Shown here: in pieces, positions 53,182 to 62,613 of the stretch
How positions within the stretch are numbered: position 1 is the first letter of the stretch
How the letters are laid out: each line of letters opens with the position of its first letter
NCBI GenBank assembly: GCA_017553635.1
Contig: JAFZKN010000006.1
Location: 1-64,000 of the forward strand
DNA length: 64,000 nt
Direction of reading: 5' to 3'
From: Treponema sp.
GTDB taxonomy: Bacteria > Spirochaetota > Spirochaetia > Treponematales > Treponemataceae
Position numbers and translations under genes: made by a program
The notes under the pieces: generated by a model
What the model was told of the DNA's origin: nothing
The model's database searches: none
The model's input: the letters and a program-made list of their open reading frames with translations, nothing else

Positions 53182-54311
53182 AACTTAAAACCAATAAATA
53201 TCGAAGAGTTTAGACACGGACAGCTTCCAGGTTCAAGGCCAAGCTCCTTTCCGTAAATTGCAAAATCAATATTAAAGTTAGAAAATTTTAATCCAACACC
53301 CGCACAAGGGTACATCTCAGAAATTCCAAAGCGCAACGAAATAATATCAACAAACACAGCTTCTATTCCTGCAGAAAGCTCAAGAATAGGATTTCTTGAA
53401 AGATCATCAAACAGGACCATAAAGTTTCTGTAATCTGCCCTGATATTCAATTCAGAAATTTTTCCACGCGACCAGTCCGTATAAATGTGATAGCATAAAC
53501 CTGCCGCAATTCTTGGATCAAAACCATCTGTTTTCTTAAAATTAAATTTAAATATATCACCTAATGTACTTTTTGATGAAAGAACCAGTGACCATGGATC
53601 ATAAACAACAAGAGCAACATCAAGCATATTACAGAGAGAATAAAAAATTCCTGCATCAAAGCTGAATCCCGTCGTTACATAAGCCGGAATATTTTTTAGA
53701 TTTCCATCTGAAAGTGTATCAACTACATCAAGAATTCCATCGTTCATTACACCGGCAATCTGGAAAAAGCCCTTTGTAGTTACACCGATTGAAAGCCTGT
53801 GATTATCTGTATTTAAAGGACTGAATCCATAACCTGCCGTAAAGACTGTTTCTAAACCTACATTAAAATCCGAAGAAGTAATTCCAGGTATTTCAACTTT
53901 CATAAACGGCTGTGTAGAAATTCCCCATCCAAATCCAAACGACGAAATATGACCAAACGAAAGGAATGGTTGAAGATCCATCGAAAGCCTGAATCCATTT
54001 TCTTTTTCTATTATATCAGAAATGACAGATGTATCATTATTCTCTAACGAACGCACAAAACGAGGTATATCAGCAAGCGGACCTGCAAGATGCAGATCAA
54101 GCGAAGGGAAAAGAGAATGCGGTACATTTAAACCGAGAGTTGCCGGATTTGCATACAATCCATAAAAATCTTTTACATCTGTTGTATAAAAACCGCCGAA
54201 TCCCTGCTGACGTACTGACGGCTGAATATGTAAAACCGGTTTATACTCCCTTGCAAAAATAAAGGAAGTCGAGATGATAATAATACTTAAAGCTGAATAT
54301 AACTTTTTCAT
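53178..54311 (-). CDS. Predicted outer-membrane beta-barrel protein
   Basis: A 377-residue exported protein (signal peptide residues 1-20, cleavage after FA). The N-terminal part GFGGFYTTDVKDFYGLYANPATLGL resembles the opening of spirochaete UPF0164/FadL-like or PorV-like barrels, and the rest alternates amphipathic strands ending FIGFKF, with a C-terminal Phe as in barrels. Role unknown; perhaps a porin or transport channel. It lies 12 bases after the lipoprotein gene and overlaps the oxidoreductase gene. Confidence 0.7.
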   Translation of the reverse strand: MKKLYSALSIIIISTSFIFAREYKPVLHIQPSVRQQGFGGFYTTDVKDFYGLYANPATLGLNVPHSLFPSLDLHLAGPLADIPRFVRSLENNDTSVISDIIEKENGFRLSMDLQPFLSFGHISSFGFGWGISTQPFMKVEIPGITSSDFNVGLETVFTAGYGFSPLNTDNHRLSIGVTTKGFFQIAGVMNDGILDVVDTLSDGNLKNIPAYVTTGFSFDAGIFYSLCNMLDVALVVYDPWSLVLSSKSTLGDIFKFNFKKTDGFDPRIAAGLCYHIYTDWSRGKISELNIRADYRNFMVLFDDLSRNPILELSAGIEAVFVDIISLRFGISEMYPCAGVGLKFSNFNIDFAIYGKELGLEPGSCPCLNSSIFIGFKF

Positions 54312-54323
54312 AACAAACCTCCT

Positions 54324-55088
54324 TTATGGATTAGGGAAAAGCTCTCTCAAAGAACTTCCAGATATAATTTCTGCATCAAAGTTAATGTCCTTAAATCCTT
54401 CAAAGATTTTCTCAAGTACATCTATATTTTCTGAATTTCCCACGCCTGCAATAGCTTCAGCTGCATCGTGTACTGTATTTCCTGTATTTCCATGATCTAC
54501 TACATCTACCAGGGCATTCCTTACATCATCAGCAGTTACAAGATTATTCTCTTTAGCAATCTGTGTTGCAGCACAAATCGTAGAAATACAAATTAAAACC
54601 GGATCCATTGCAGCTACCGATACAGGATCATCCATCAATGCCGCAAATGCAGAAATATCTGTCGGTTCAAATGAATCAAGAATTCCATTTACGATGGCAT
54701 CTACAGTCTCTGTAGTTGCACTTCCGCTTGTAGCATCCTGAATGTTATCAAGAGTGGTAGCAAGTGTATGTGCATTAATTGAAGTTGAAATTGTCAGCTT
54801 GAGAATAGTGTTCTTATCTCCTACAGAAAGGTCTTCAACATTTTTCTCACCTATTGCTGCAAGAAGCTGCTTTGAAGCTTCCTTATCATTCATAAGCCTT
54901 GGATCATTCGCAAGTTCCATAAGAGTACTAAGATCCTTTTTGGAATAAACATCACTCATATCGCGTGCAAAAGACTTACCCATGCTGCTTGTAAAGAATG
55001 AACATCCGCCCATAATAAAAATGGCAGAAAATAATAATACGGGCACCGCAAAAACAGCCCTTAAGCCGGAAAAAAATCTCTTTTTCAT
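54324..55088 (-). CDS. Lipoprotein of unknown function
   Basis: A 254-residue protein with a lipoprotein signal (lipobox MGGC, Cys29). The mature part is helical and rich in Asp, Ala, Val and Ile with no motif I know; it contains several ALVDVVDHG / AIVNGILDSF-like helices. CAGGAG precedes the ATG. It is first in the set lipoprotein, beta-barrel, oxidoreductase, so it may work with the barrel at the outer membrane. Confidence 0.75.
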   Translation of the reverse strand: MKKRFFSGLRAVFAVPVLLFSAIFIMGGCSFFTSSMGKSFARDMSDVYSKKDLSTLMELANDPRLMNDKEASKQLLAAIGEKNVEDLSVGDKNTILKLTISTSINAHTLATTLDNIQDATSGSATTETVDAIVNGILDSFEPTDISAFAALMDDPVSVAAMDPVLICISTICAATQIAKENNLVTADDVRNALVDVVDHGNTGNTVHDAAEAIAGVGNSENIDVLEKIFEGFKDINFDAEIISGSSLRELFPNP

Positions 55089-55225
55089 AAAAACTCCTGA
55101 AAAATTGCCTAAAAAAATGCGTTAAAAAAGCATTTTCCCAACCTCTTTAATATTCTAATCTTATTAATAGGGGAAGTCAAATAAAAATATTCTTATATTC
55201 TTCTTATATTATTGTATAAATATAC

Positions 55226-55231
55226 GATAAT
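55226..55231 (+). promoter_or_regulatory. -10 box 6 bases from the start of the 55238 gene
   Basis: GATAAT followed by TTAAGT and then the ATG. No Shine-Dalgarno sequence. A leaderless mRNA is predicted. Confidence 0.5.
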
Positions 55232-55237
55232 TTAAGT

Positions 55238-55468
55238 ATGAAAATGTCAGTCGTTATCCCTGTAATAAAAGCAGTTTTACTAAATCCTTTTGTAATCGGA
55301 GCAACATGCGCAATCATCCTGTACTGCAACTTTTTAAGCTATGTTTCCCGTTACAAAAAAAAGCCTCCAAAGCCTAAAAAGAAGATTGTTGCAGAAGAAG
55401 CAGCTCCAGCACCAAAGCAGGAAGGTGAAAACGGAGAAGGCTCTGAAGAGCAGCAGGAGCAGGAATAA
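55238..55468 (+). CDS. Small single-helix membrane protein with charged tail
   Basis: A 76-residue protein: one membrane helix (about 8-31), a basic patch RYKKKPPKPKKK, then an Ala/Pro stretch and a strongly acidic Gln/Glu/Gly tail. The topology is probably N-out, tail in the cytoplasm (positive-inside rule). No family recognised. Its codon usage and compact position between two transcription units support it being real. Its stop lies 1 base from the end of the convergent RecQ-like gene. Confidence 0.65.
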   Translation: MKMSVVIPVIKAVLLNPFVIGATCAIILYCNFLSYVSRYKKKPPKPKKKIVAEEAAPAPKQEGENGEGSEEQQEQE

Positions 55469-55469
55469 T

Positions 55470-57050
55470 TCAAAATACATGAAAAACCCTTTTTATCTTT
55501 TTATTCCACGGAAAGCGGCAGATTTTTATCTTTTTTCCGCTTTCCAGCTGTGAAACAATATTTTTAACATCCTGTTCAGTCCATACATTTCTATTAAAAA
55601 ATGGAAGCGTTTTTCTGTTAAAAATATCTTTTAAGACGGGAACAAGCTGTTTTTCCGTATACTGCTTCTGGTGAAACCTTAAAAAACGAAGAACCAGACC
55701 TGCATCCCATGCCTGGCTTAAATCAGAAATTTTTTTATGCTGAATTTTTGAATTACACACGTCACAACCGGAACAGACTGCCTTTTCACCTCCAAGTGCA
55801 TCAAGTAAAATCTGCCGGCGGCATGTTCCGGCTTCTGCAAAATTTTTAATGACACGTTCCCTGGAAAGCGCCGGGTATTTTTCAAATTCCATACTGTCTT
55901 TATAACTCCAGAGTAAAAAAGCATCTGCATCTTTTCTGTCACGTCCACCACGACCCGCCTCTTGAATATAACTTTCCGCTGTTAAAGACGGTTCAATATG
56001 AATTACAGTCCTTATATCACTTTTATCTACACCCATTCCGAAAGCACAGGTACTGCAAAGAATTGCAGTCTTATGAGGAAAATACCACCGTTCAACTTTA
56101 AGTTTTTCTTCCCGAGATAAACCTGCATGATAAAATTTTACATCGTCCTTTGAAAAATAAGAACGCAGTTCACGGGCAGTCTGTTCTGATTTCGCCCTTG
56201 TTCCGCAGAAAACCAGAATAGGTCGAGGTTGCGTCCTGCACAGTTCAAACAGAGCTTTCTCTTTTGAATATACATATTTTACATGATAATGAATGTTAGG
56301 TCTGTCACTTTCTGACCGAACTATATGTGCATTGTTGTTAAAAAGAACTTCAGCAATTCGTGATAGGACTGAAGGGCTTGCCGTTGCAGTAAATGCAGTT
56401 ACAATTTTCACATCAAGAAATTCAATTACTTTACCGAGTTCAAGATAAGACGGACGGAATGTATCACCCCACTCTGCTACACAATGAGCCTCGTCAATTG
56501 CTATATGACTTATTGAGCATTCTTTCAGTCTGGAAAGCAGATTTTGATTTTTAAGAACTTCAGGATTAGCAAGAATTATCTTTGCGCCATTTTTTATCTT
56601 TTCAAAGCATTCATTACGTTCCTGTTCTGTCTGCCCGCCGCGGAAAGTCACAGATTCAATGGAACCATCTTTCATTCTTCTTTCCTGATCTGACATCAAA
56701 GCTAAAAGCGGATAGATTATCAGTGTAGGTCCATCAAGCATTATAGACGGAACAAGAAAACACATGGACTTTCCTGCTCCTGTAGGTAAAAGAACAATCT
56801 GACGGCCTAGACAGAACGCATCAGACAAATCAGAATCCTTTGAACTTTTTTCCTTTAACTCTTTTACTTCCAAAAGATTCTGATCACGGTAAGAATCCAT
56901 GATATTTGAAATTACAAGGCGCTGCCATGGAAAAAGATATTGAATGTTAAAGGCTTTTTTTGCTGCTCTTAAAGCAGGATCGTCTTCTACAAAAACATGA
57001 GTTGCATTAAACTCATCAAGTTCATCATGTGTAAATATATATGTTTCCAT
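55470..57050 (-). CDS. RecQ-family ATP-dependent DNA helicase
   Basis: A 526-residue superfamily 2 helicase. Motif I LPTGAGKS (88-95), motif II DEAH (186-189), the RecQ aromatic loop-like CVAEWGDTFRPSY just after it, motif VI EAGRGGRDRK, then a RecQ zinc-binding set (CRRQILL...CSGCDVC). There is an unusual ~85-residue N-terminal stretch before motif I and no HRDC domain. Role: unwinding recombination and repair intermediates. No Shine-Dalgarno sequence is evident. Confidence 0.92.
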   Translation of the reverse strand: METYIFTHDELDEFNATHVFVEDDPALRAAKKAFNIQYLFPWQRLVISNIMDSYRDQNLLEVKELKEKSSKDSDLSDAFCLGRQIVLLPTGAGKSMCFLVPSIMLDGPTLIIYPLLALMSDQERRMKDGSIESVTFRGGQTEQERNECFEKIKNGAKIILANPEVLKNQNLLSRLKECSISHIAIDEAHCVAEWGDTFRPSYLELGKVIEFLDVKIVTAFTATASPSVLSRIAEVLFNNNAHIVRSESDRPNIHYHVKYVYSKEKALFELCRTQPRPILVFCGTRAKSEQTARELRSYFSKDDVKFYHAGLSREEKLKVERWYFPHKTAILCSTCAFGMGVDKSDIRTVIHIEPSLTAESYIQEAGRGGRDRKDADAFLLWSYKDSMEFEKYPALSRERVIKNFAEAGTCRRQILLDALGGEKAVCSGCDVCNSKIQHKKISDLSQAWDAGLVLRFLRFHQKQYTEKQLVPVLKDIFNRKTLPFFNRNVWTEQDVKNIVSQLESGKKIKICRFPWNKKIKRVFHVF

Positions 57051-57089
57051 AAAATATATTTACACATTTTTATAAAAAATATTTACAAT

Positions 57090-58634
57090 TTATGAAAATA
57101 TTCTTTTTACCCCATCCATAAATTTGTTTCCACGGTCAAATTCATTAGTAAACATACCGAAACTCGTAGCCCCTGGAGAAAAAACGACGGTATCAGATTC
57201 AGCTTCTCCAGAATCAAGAGACTGTTTTAACTGCGCAAAAAGTGATTCAAGTGAATCAAATGGTCCTTTGTATTTAATCTGAGCTTTGTCCAGAAGAACT
57301 GTAAGTTTATCTGTTCCTGTTCCTGCAAGAAGATAAAGGTCAGCAACCTTTGTGTTACAGGATTCTTTGTAGTTAAGAGTATCAGCAAGAATATCAAACT
57401 CAAGTCCTTTATCAGTTCCTCCTGTAATAAATACAACAGGTTTTCCGAACGCCTGACTTGCAGCAGCTGCAGCTTCTGGAACAGTTGCACATGAATCGTT
57501 ATAAAATTTATAAGGCTGTCCTGAAGAATTTTTCCATGTGTGAAAAAACTGAAGTCTATGAGGAATTCCTGTCCAGTTTGCAAGAATTGATTCAATCAAA
57601 GAAGGTTCAACACCCATGATGGCCATCACAAGAGCTGCATTGAGAGTGTTGCATCTCATATGTCTTCCGGGAACTTTTAATTTTCCAAGAATCTTTTTTG
57701 GAGACTGCCACTGCGGTAATCTGGCCATTCCAGAAAAAATATTATTATCATCAAAGGTCTGCCATGCACCTGAAATTACTTTTGCATAAGTTCTTAAATC
57801 TGTCTGACTGTAACGCAAAACAGTTCCCTTCGTTTCTTTTGCAAAAAAATCTCCCCATGTCCCACCCTGTTTTGGACCGGTTCCAATTGCGTCTCCGTCA
57901 AAGTCTACGATTGTAAAATCTTTTTCATCCTGATCTGCATAAACAAGACGTTTATCTGCAACATAGTCACCCATATTTTCATACCAGTTCTGATGATCAG
58001 GAACAATTTTTGTAATGAGTGCGATATATGGTTTTAAAAGTTTTCTCCCGCGTAAATCGGCAAGCTGCCAGCTCGAAAGTTCAAGAACAACAACAGATTT
58101 ATCCGAAGTTTCATCAAGAAAGTTAAGCGGACTTACAGTAATATTTCCGCCGAGATATACATCAAACTTTGCTTCTTTTAATCCATAATAGATTGCACTT
58201 ACCGTACTGGATTTTCCCTTACTGCCAGTAACTGCTATAATTTTTGCTTTAGTGAATTTTAGAAAAAGACTTATATCTGTTTCAATATTTTTTGCAGCTG
58301 CAAGATATTTATTTCCTTCAATTTTGATTCCAGGATTTTTTATGACACAATCAGCATTTGAAAAATCTTCAACCCGATGTTCACCGAGAATATAAGTAAG
58401 ACGGCTTGTATCAAGAGTTTTATCAGAGTTAATCGAATCAATTGTCGGCTTCAACTGTTCTTCCGTCTTCATGTCGGTTGCAAGAACATAGGCACCGTGT
58501 TTCAAAAGAAATCTTACAGAAGCTTCACCGCCGCCATTAAGTCCCAGTCCCATTACCGTAACATGCTTATCTTTTATATCTTCGATTGAATTAAAAAAAC
58601 AACCTTCCGGATAAACGTGTGGAACATAACTCAT
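57090..58634 (-). CDS. murD: UDP-MurNAc-L-alanine:D-glutamate ligase
   Basis: Adds D-Glu to the peptidoglycan precursor in the cytoplasm. The 514-residue protein is ~60 residues longer than usual MurD. It has GLGLNGGGEASVR (29-41), GSKGKSS (137-143, ATP loop), the Mur ligase central domain and the C-terminal FSPGATSFGMFTNEFDRGNKF that marks MurD. AGGAG precedes the ATG. Last gene in murE-ddl-murD. Confidence 0.93.
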   Translation of the reverse strand: MSYVPHVYPEGCFFNSIEDIKDKHVTVMGLGLNGGGEASVRFLLKHGAYVLATDMKTEEQLKPTIDSINSDKTLDTSRLTYILGEHRVEDFSNADCVIKNPGIKIEGNKYLAAAKNIETDISLFLKFTKAKIIAVTGSKGKSSTVSAIYYGLKEAKFDVYLGGNITVSPLNFLDETSDKSVVVLELSSWQLADLRGRKLLKPYIALITKIVPDHQNWYENMGDYVADKRLVYADQDEKDFTIVDFDGDAIGTGPKQGGTWGDFFAKETKGTVLRYSQTDLRTYAKVISGAWQTFDDNNIFSGMARLPQWQSPKKILGKLKVPGRHMRCNTLNAALVMAIMGVEPSLIESILANWTGIPHRLQFFHTWKNSSGQPYKFYNDSCATVPEAAAAASQAFGKPVVFITGGTDKGLEFDILADTLNYKESCNTKVADLYLLAGTGTDKLTVLLDKAQIKYKGPFDSLESLFAQLKQSLDSGEAESDTVVFSPGATSFGMFTNEFDRGNKFMDGVKRIFS

Positions 58635-58648
58635 AACTCTACTCCTAT

Positions 58649-59782
58649 CTATTTAGTCGTTAAAAGCTGCATTTTAAATTTATATTTAGCAATTGCTTCT
58701 TCAAGAAGATACTCTATAAGATCTGAATATTTTAATCCCGATGCCTCACACATTTTAGGGAACATACTTATAGGAGTAAAACCAGGAAGAGTATTTATTT
58801 CGTTCAGATAAATTTTCGAATCATCTTTATCGATAAAGAAATCAACCCGGCTCAAACCAGAAGCATCGACTGCCCTGTATGCTTTTACCGCTGTTTCCTG
58901 AACCAGCTTTATTGTTTCTTCGTCTAAATCTGCAGGAACTTTTAATGCAGCTCCTTCCGGATCGTTATATTTTGCATCATAATCATAGAACTCATGTGTC
59001 GGCATAATTTCGCCAGGTAAATATGCTTTACATAATGTTACAGGGTTATCTTCTACCTCGCATGTTGCAATTCCTGTTACAGAACATTCAATCTCACGGG
59101 CATTAACTGCTTTTTCGATGAGAACTTTATTATCGTAGTTAAATGCTTCCAGAAGCGCCATTGACAATTCCTTTGGAGATCCAGCTTTTGACGCACCTAC
59201 AGATGAACCTGCGTTGCATGGTTTTACAAAAACAGGAAAACCAAATTCATTTACAATTCTGTCAAACACAACATCGTATTTATTTGAATCTCCAAGTTCT
59301 GTTCTTGTCATAAGGATATGCGGAACTGTAAGAAGCCCTGCATCTCTCCACACAGCCTTTGTCTTTTCTTTGTCCATTGTAATTCCAGAAGCCATGCAGC
59401 CACAGCCTACATAAGGAATATCACAGATATCCAGAAGCCCCTGGAGTGTTCCATCTTCACAAAACTGTCCGTGAACTACAGGGAATACAACGTCTGCCCT
59501 TATTGTTTTTGAACCACACACAAAGCAACTCATTCCACCTGCAGGAACAATTGTAACTTCATTTTCAGGTTCAGCAAAAATTTTTAATGTTGCCGTGTCG
59601 TTTGAAATAATTCTTTCTACTTCCTCTTCCGGAGCTTTATACCACTTACCATCTCTTGAGATTCCGATTAATTCAACTGAATATTTATCACGGTTAATGT
59701 TTCTTACAACTCCACTTGCTGAAACTAAAGAAACTTCATGTTCACTTGATTTTCCACCATAAATAATTGCTACCGTAATCAT
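58649..59782 (-). CDS. ddl: D-alanine:D-alanine ligase
   Basis: ATP-grasp enzyme making the D-Ala-D-Ala end of the stem peptide. The 377-residue protein starts VAIIYGGKSSEHEVSL, has GCGCMASGITMDK, the ATP-grasp segments PVFVKPCNAGSSVG and DFFIDKDDSKIYLNEINTLPGFTP with the metal ligands, and SMFPKM. It lies 15 bases after murE and 14 before murD. Confidence 0.96.
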   Translation of the reverse strand: MITVAIIYGGKSSEHEVSLVSASGVVRNINRDKYSVELIGISRDGKWYKAPEEEVERIISNDTATLKIFAEPENEVTIVPAGGMSCFVCGSKTIRADVVFPVVHGQFCEDGTLQGLLDICDIPYVGCGCMASGITMDKEKTKAVWRDAGLLTVPHILMTRTELGDSNKYDVVFDRIVNEFGFPVFVKPCNAGSSVGASKAGSPKELSMALLEAFNYDNKVLIEKAVNAREIECSVTGIATCEVEDNPVTLCKAYLPGEIMPTHEFYDYDAKYNDPEGAALKVPADLDEETIKLVQETAVKAYRAVDASGLSRVDFFIDKDDSKIYLNEINTLPGFTPISMFPKMCEASGLKYSDLIEYLLEEAIAKYKFKMQLLTTK

Positions 59783-59797
59783 TTTTAATCCACCCTT

Positions 59798-61546
59798 TTA
59801 TTTATTCATTTCCTGTAATGCTTTTTTTGCTTCTGCAATTTCATCATAAGGCATTACATAGTCTTTATATATAATTGAATTTTCATGACCTTTGCCGAGA
59901 AGAAGAACTATATCTCCTTTCCCTGCCATTTCAAAAGTCCTTCGTATTGCAGCAGGTCTGTCCGGAATTATAAACAAATCAATTCCATCTTTTTTTCCAG
60001 TTTTTCTTGCACCTACAGCAATTCCTTCAAGAAGTTCACGAGGATCTTCACCACGAGGATCTTCATCTGCAAGAACGACAACATCACACCACTTGCCTGC
60101 AATTTCTCCCTGAAGAGGACGCTTTGTCAGATCACGCTCTCCTCCACTTCCGAACAGAGCAAATATTCTTCCTTCACATCTCTTTTTCAACGGAGGGAAA
60201 ATTGTTTCAAAACTTGACGGAGTATGAGCATAATCAATTATTACTTCAAAGTTTTGTCCCATATCAAGAGTTGTCATTCTACCTGTAATAGGTTTTAATT
60301 CAGGAATAAGTCTTGAAAGTTCTTCAAAAGGAACACCTGTTAATCCGCTCACTGCAGTTAACGCTGCCATAATATTGTATGTATTGAATGCACCAGGCAG
60401 AGTTGCAGTTACCTGAAACGATTTATGTTCACGGGGGAATGCAGGATCTGCATTAAGTGCAACACAGGTTGAAGAACCGCATGCATCAACAGTAAATGAA
60501 ATTCCAAAACGAGCTGATGCAATATTTTTTGCCTTCATATAAGGAAAGCCGTCAGCAATTTTCGGAAGCGGAACTGCATTATTACCACTTTCACCTGCAG
60601 CTTTACCGGCCATTCCTTCTGTTGTAAAACCGAAAACTTTCTGTTTTGTACATTCAGCAAAAAACATCGCTTCAGGATCTTCAAGATTTACAATACCAAA
60701 AGATGGAATAATCTGTTTAACATTATTGATTGTCTTAACATGATCATGTTTATCAAGTGCACGGAAAAGATTTGCCTTGTCGTTTCTGTACTGCTCAAAA
60801 GTTTTATGAAACTCAAGATGTTCAAGAGTTACATTCATGAAAATTGCACAGTCAAAACATACATTTCCAAGTCTGTTAAGTTTATCGGAAAGTCCATGAC
60901 TTGAACTTTCAACTACAGCGTATTCACATCCATTCTGGACCATGTCATATAAATGTTTTTGAACGACAGGTGCTTCTGGTGTTGTTGTATGCTGTGGATT
61001 TGCAAGAGCTTCTGCTCCAAGTGAATACTGAACTGTAGAAATAAAACCTGCTTTATGTCCTGCAAGGCGGAGAAGCTGCCATACAAAAGAAACCGTGCTG
61101 GACTTTCCTTCTGTTCCCGTTACACCGATTACTGCAAGTTTCTTTGATGGAGAATCATAAAAAGCATCCGCAACATCAGCCATGGATTTTTGAGCATCTT
61201 CAACCTTAAAGAACACCGGAAGCTGAACCTCTTTAATGAGCGCATTTTCAATTCCGCGTTTTACGATAGCTTTTGCAATTCTAATCTGTTCATCGTGAGG
61301 AATTTCGCCTTCGTAAATAATTGCATTCGCACCCCTTCCGATTGCATCATAAATAAATTTATTTCCGTCTGTATGATGACCAGGGAGGGCAAAAAACAAG
61401 GCTCCCGGTATTACCCTTCTGGAATCAAAAACGAGATCCGTGATCGGAGTAATTCCTATTATATCTAAATCCTGCTCTGTCTTTCCGTCGGCCGCAAGCG
61501 CTTTTGCATTAATTGCAGAAAGTAAAGAAGAAAGCTTTTTTTCCAT
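59798..61546 (-). CDS. murE: UDP-MurNAc-tripeptide synthetase (MurE)
   Basis: Adds the third, diamino acid residue to the stem peptide. The 582-residue protein is longer than typical (~490), with an expanded central region. It has DSRRVIPGALFFALPG, GTEGKSS (144-150) and the residue-3 specificity segment near 495 reading ADEDPRGEDP, in place of DNPR (diaminopimelate enzymes) or DNPA (some lysine enzymes). Diaminopimelate, ornithine or lysine could be the substrate. It is first in murE-ddl-murD, with a promoter only 9 bases upstream and no Shine-Dalgarno sequence. Confidence 0.93.
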   Translation of the reverse strand: MEKKLSSLLSAINAKALAADGKTEQDLDIIGITPITDLVFDSRRVIPGALFFALPGHHTDGNKFIYDAIGRGANAIIYEGEIPHDEQIRIAKAIVKRGIENALIKEVQLPVFFKVEDAQKSMADVADAFYDSPSKKLAVIGVTGTEGKSSTVSFVWQLLRLAGHKAGFISTVQYSLGAEALANPQHTTTPEAPVVQKHLYDMVQNGCEYAVVESSSHGLSDKLNRLGNVCFDCAIFMNVTLEHLEFHKTFEQYRNDKANLFRALDKHDHVKTINNVKQIIPSFGIVNLEDPEAMFFAECTKQKVFGFTTEGMAGKAAGESGNNAVPLPKIADGFPYMKAKNIASARFGISFTVDACGSSTCVALNADPAFPREHKSFQVTATLPGAFNTYNIMAALTAVSGLTGVPFEELSRLIPELKPITGRMTTLDMGQNFEVIIDYAHTPSSFETIFPPLKKRCEGRIFALFGSGGERDLTKRPLQGEIAGKWCDVVVLADEDPRGEDPRELLEGIAVGARKTGKKDGIDLFIIPDRPAAIRRTFEMAGKGDIVLLLGKGHENSIIYKDYVMPYDEIAEAKKALQEMNK

Positions 61547-61555
61547 AATATATTC

Positions 61556-61584
61556 ATTTTATCGTATAAAGAAATTATTTACAA
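61556..61584 (-). promoter_or_regulatory. murE operon promoter
   Basis: On the minus strand TTGTAA (61579-61584) and TAAAAT (61556-61561) are 17 bases apart. The -10 ends 9 bases before the murE ATG, so the leader would be only 2-3 bases. Confidence 0.65.
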
Positions 61585-61608
61585 GAAACACTTACAAAAA
61601 TGTATGAA

Positions 61609-61637
61609 TTGTTAATTAATCTACAATTATATATAAT
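61609..61637 (+). promoter_or_regulatory. Promoter of the PfkB-kinase gene
   Basis: TTGTTA (61609-61614) and TATAAT (61632-61637) are 17 bases apart. The start near 61644 excludes the upstream ATG at 61600 and leaves a ~37-base leader. Confidence 0.75.
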
Positions 61638-61680
61638 GAACTGGAATAGAAAATTGAATAATAAAAGTGAGGAAGGTTTT

Positions 61681-62553
61681 ATGAAAGTATTATCATTCGG
61701 TTCCCTTAACATAGATTCAGTTTATAAAGTAGATCACATTGTAGCACCAGGTGAAACCCAGCTTAGCTTTGAAATAAATGAAAACTGCGGCGGCAAGGGC
61801 TTAAACCAGTCAATTGCACTTGCAAGAGCTGGCGCCAGTGTGTGGCACGCCGGCATGGTCGGAAACGACGGAGACATCCTTATAAAAAAATGCACCGAAA
61901 ATGGAATTAACGTCGACTTTATAAAAAAAACAGAAGGCCGATCGGGACATACGATAATTCAGGTTGATAAAAACGGAAATAACTCCATCATCCTTTACGG
62001 CGGCGCAAACCGCTCCATGACAGTAGATTTTATCGACGAAGTTTTAAGTCATTTTGAAAGCGGCGACATTCTTATTTTACAGAACGAAATAAATCTTCTT
62101 GATGTAATAATTGATAAAGCCTATAAAAGAAAAATGAAAATAGTTTTAAATCCTTCTCCTTTTGACAAAGCGCTTTTAAAATGCGACATGTCAAAAATTT
62201 CGTATTTTATATTGAACGAAATCGAAGGACATCAGATGACAGGCAAAACCACTCCAGAAGAAATTTTAAAAGAAATTCAGCTTAAATATCCTGAATCAAA
62301 AATTGTACTGACGCTCGGAGAAAAAGGCTCTGTTTATAAAGACAAAAATGATTTTTATCACCAGGATATTTTTAAAGTTAAAGCCGTCGACACAACAGCC
62401 GCAGGCGACACTTTTACAGGCTACTTTATCGCCTCGCTTATAAAAGGACTGAATATAAAAGAATGTCTTTCACGTGCAGCAAAAGCTTCATCAATTGCAG
62501 TAACACGAAACGGCGCGCTGGATTCCATCCCAACTCTGGATGAGGTGGAGTAA
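61681..62553 (+). CDS. PfkB-family carbohydrate kinase
   Basis: A 290-residue sugar or nucleoside kinase close to ribokinases: FGSLNIDSVYKVD at the start, GGKGLNQSIALARAGA (PfkB signature 1), and DTTAAGDTFTGYF (signature 2) with the catalytic Asp. I use ATG 61681, after GAGGAAGG, since the promoter lies inside the longer frame that opens at 61600. Ribose or another free sugar is likely, but specificity cannot be read. Confidence 0.9.
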   Translation: MKVLSFGSLNIDSVYKVDHIVAPGETQLSFEINENCGGKGLNQSIALARAGASVWHAGMVGNDGDILIKKCTENGINVDFIKKTEGRSGHTIIQVDKNGNNSIILYGGANRSMTVDFIDEVLSHFESGDILILQNEINLLDVIIDKAYKRKMKIVLNPSPFDKALLKCDMSKISYFILNEIEGHQMTGKTTPEEILKEIQLKYPESKIVLTLGEKGSVYKDKNDFYHQDIFKVKAVDTTAAGDTFTGYFIASLIKGLNIKECLSRAAKASSIAVTRNGALDSIPTLDEVE

Positions 62554-62601
62554 TAAAAGAACACCAGATTTTTTATACTTCCCAACACTCCCCTTTTTTT
62601 A

Positions 62602-62607
62602 TATAAT
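62602..62607 (+). promoter_or_regulatory. -10 box 6 bases from the queD start
   Basis: TATAAT followed by TTAAGC and ATG. No Shine-Dalgarno sequence. Same arrangement as at 55226. A leaderless queD mRNA is predicted. Confidence 0.55.
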
Positions 62608-62613
62608 TTAAGC

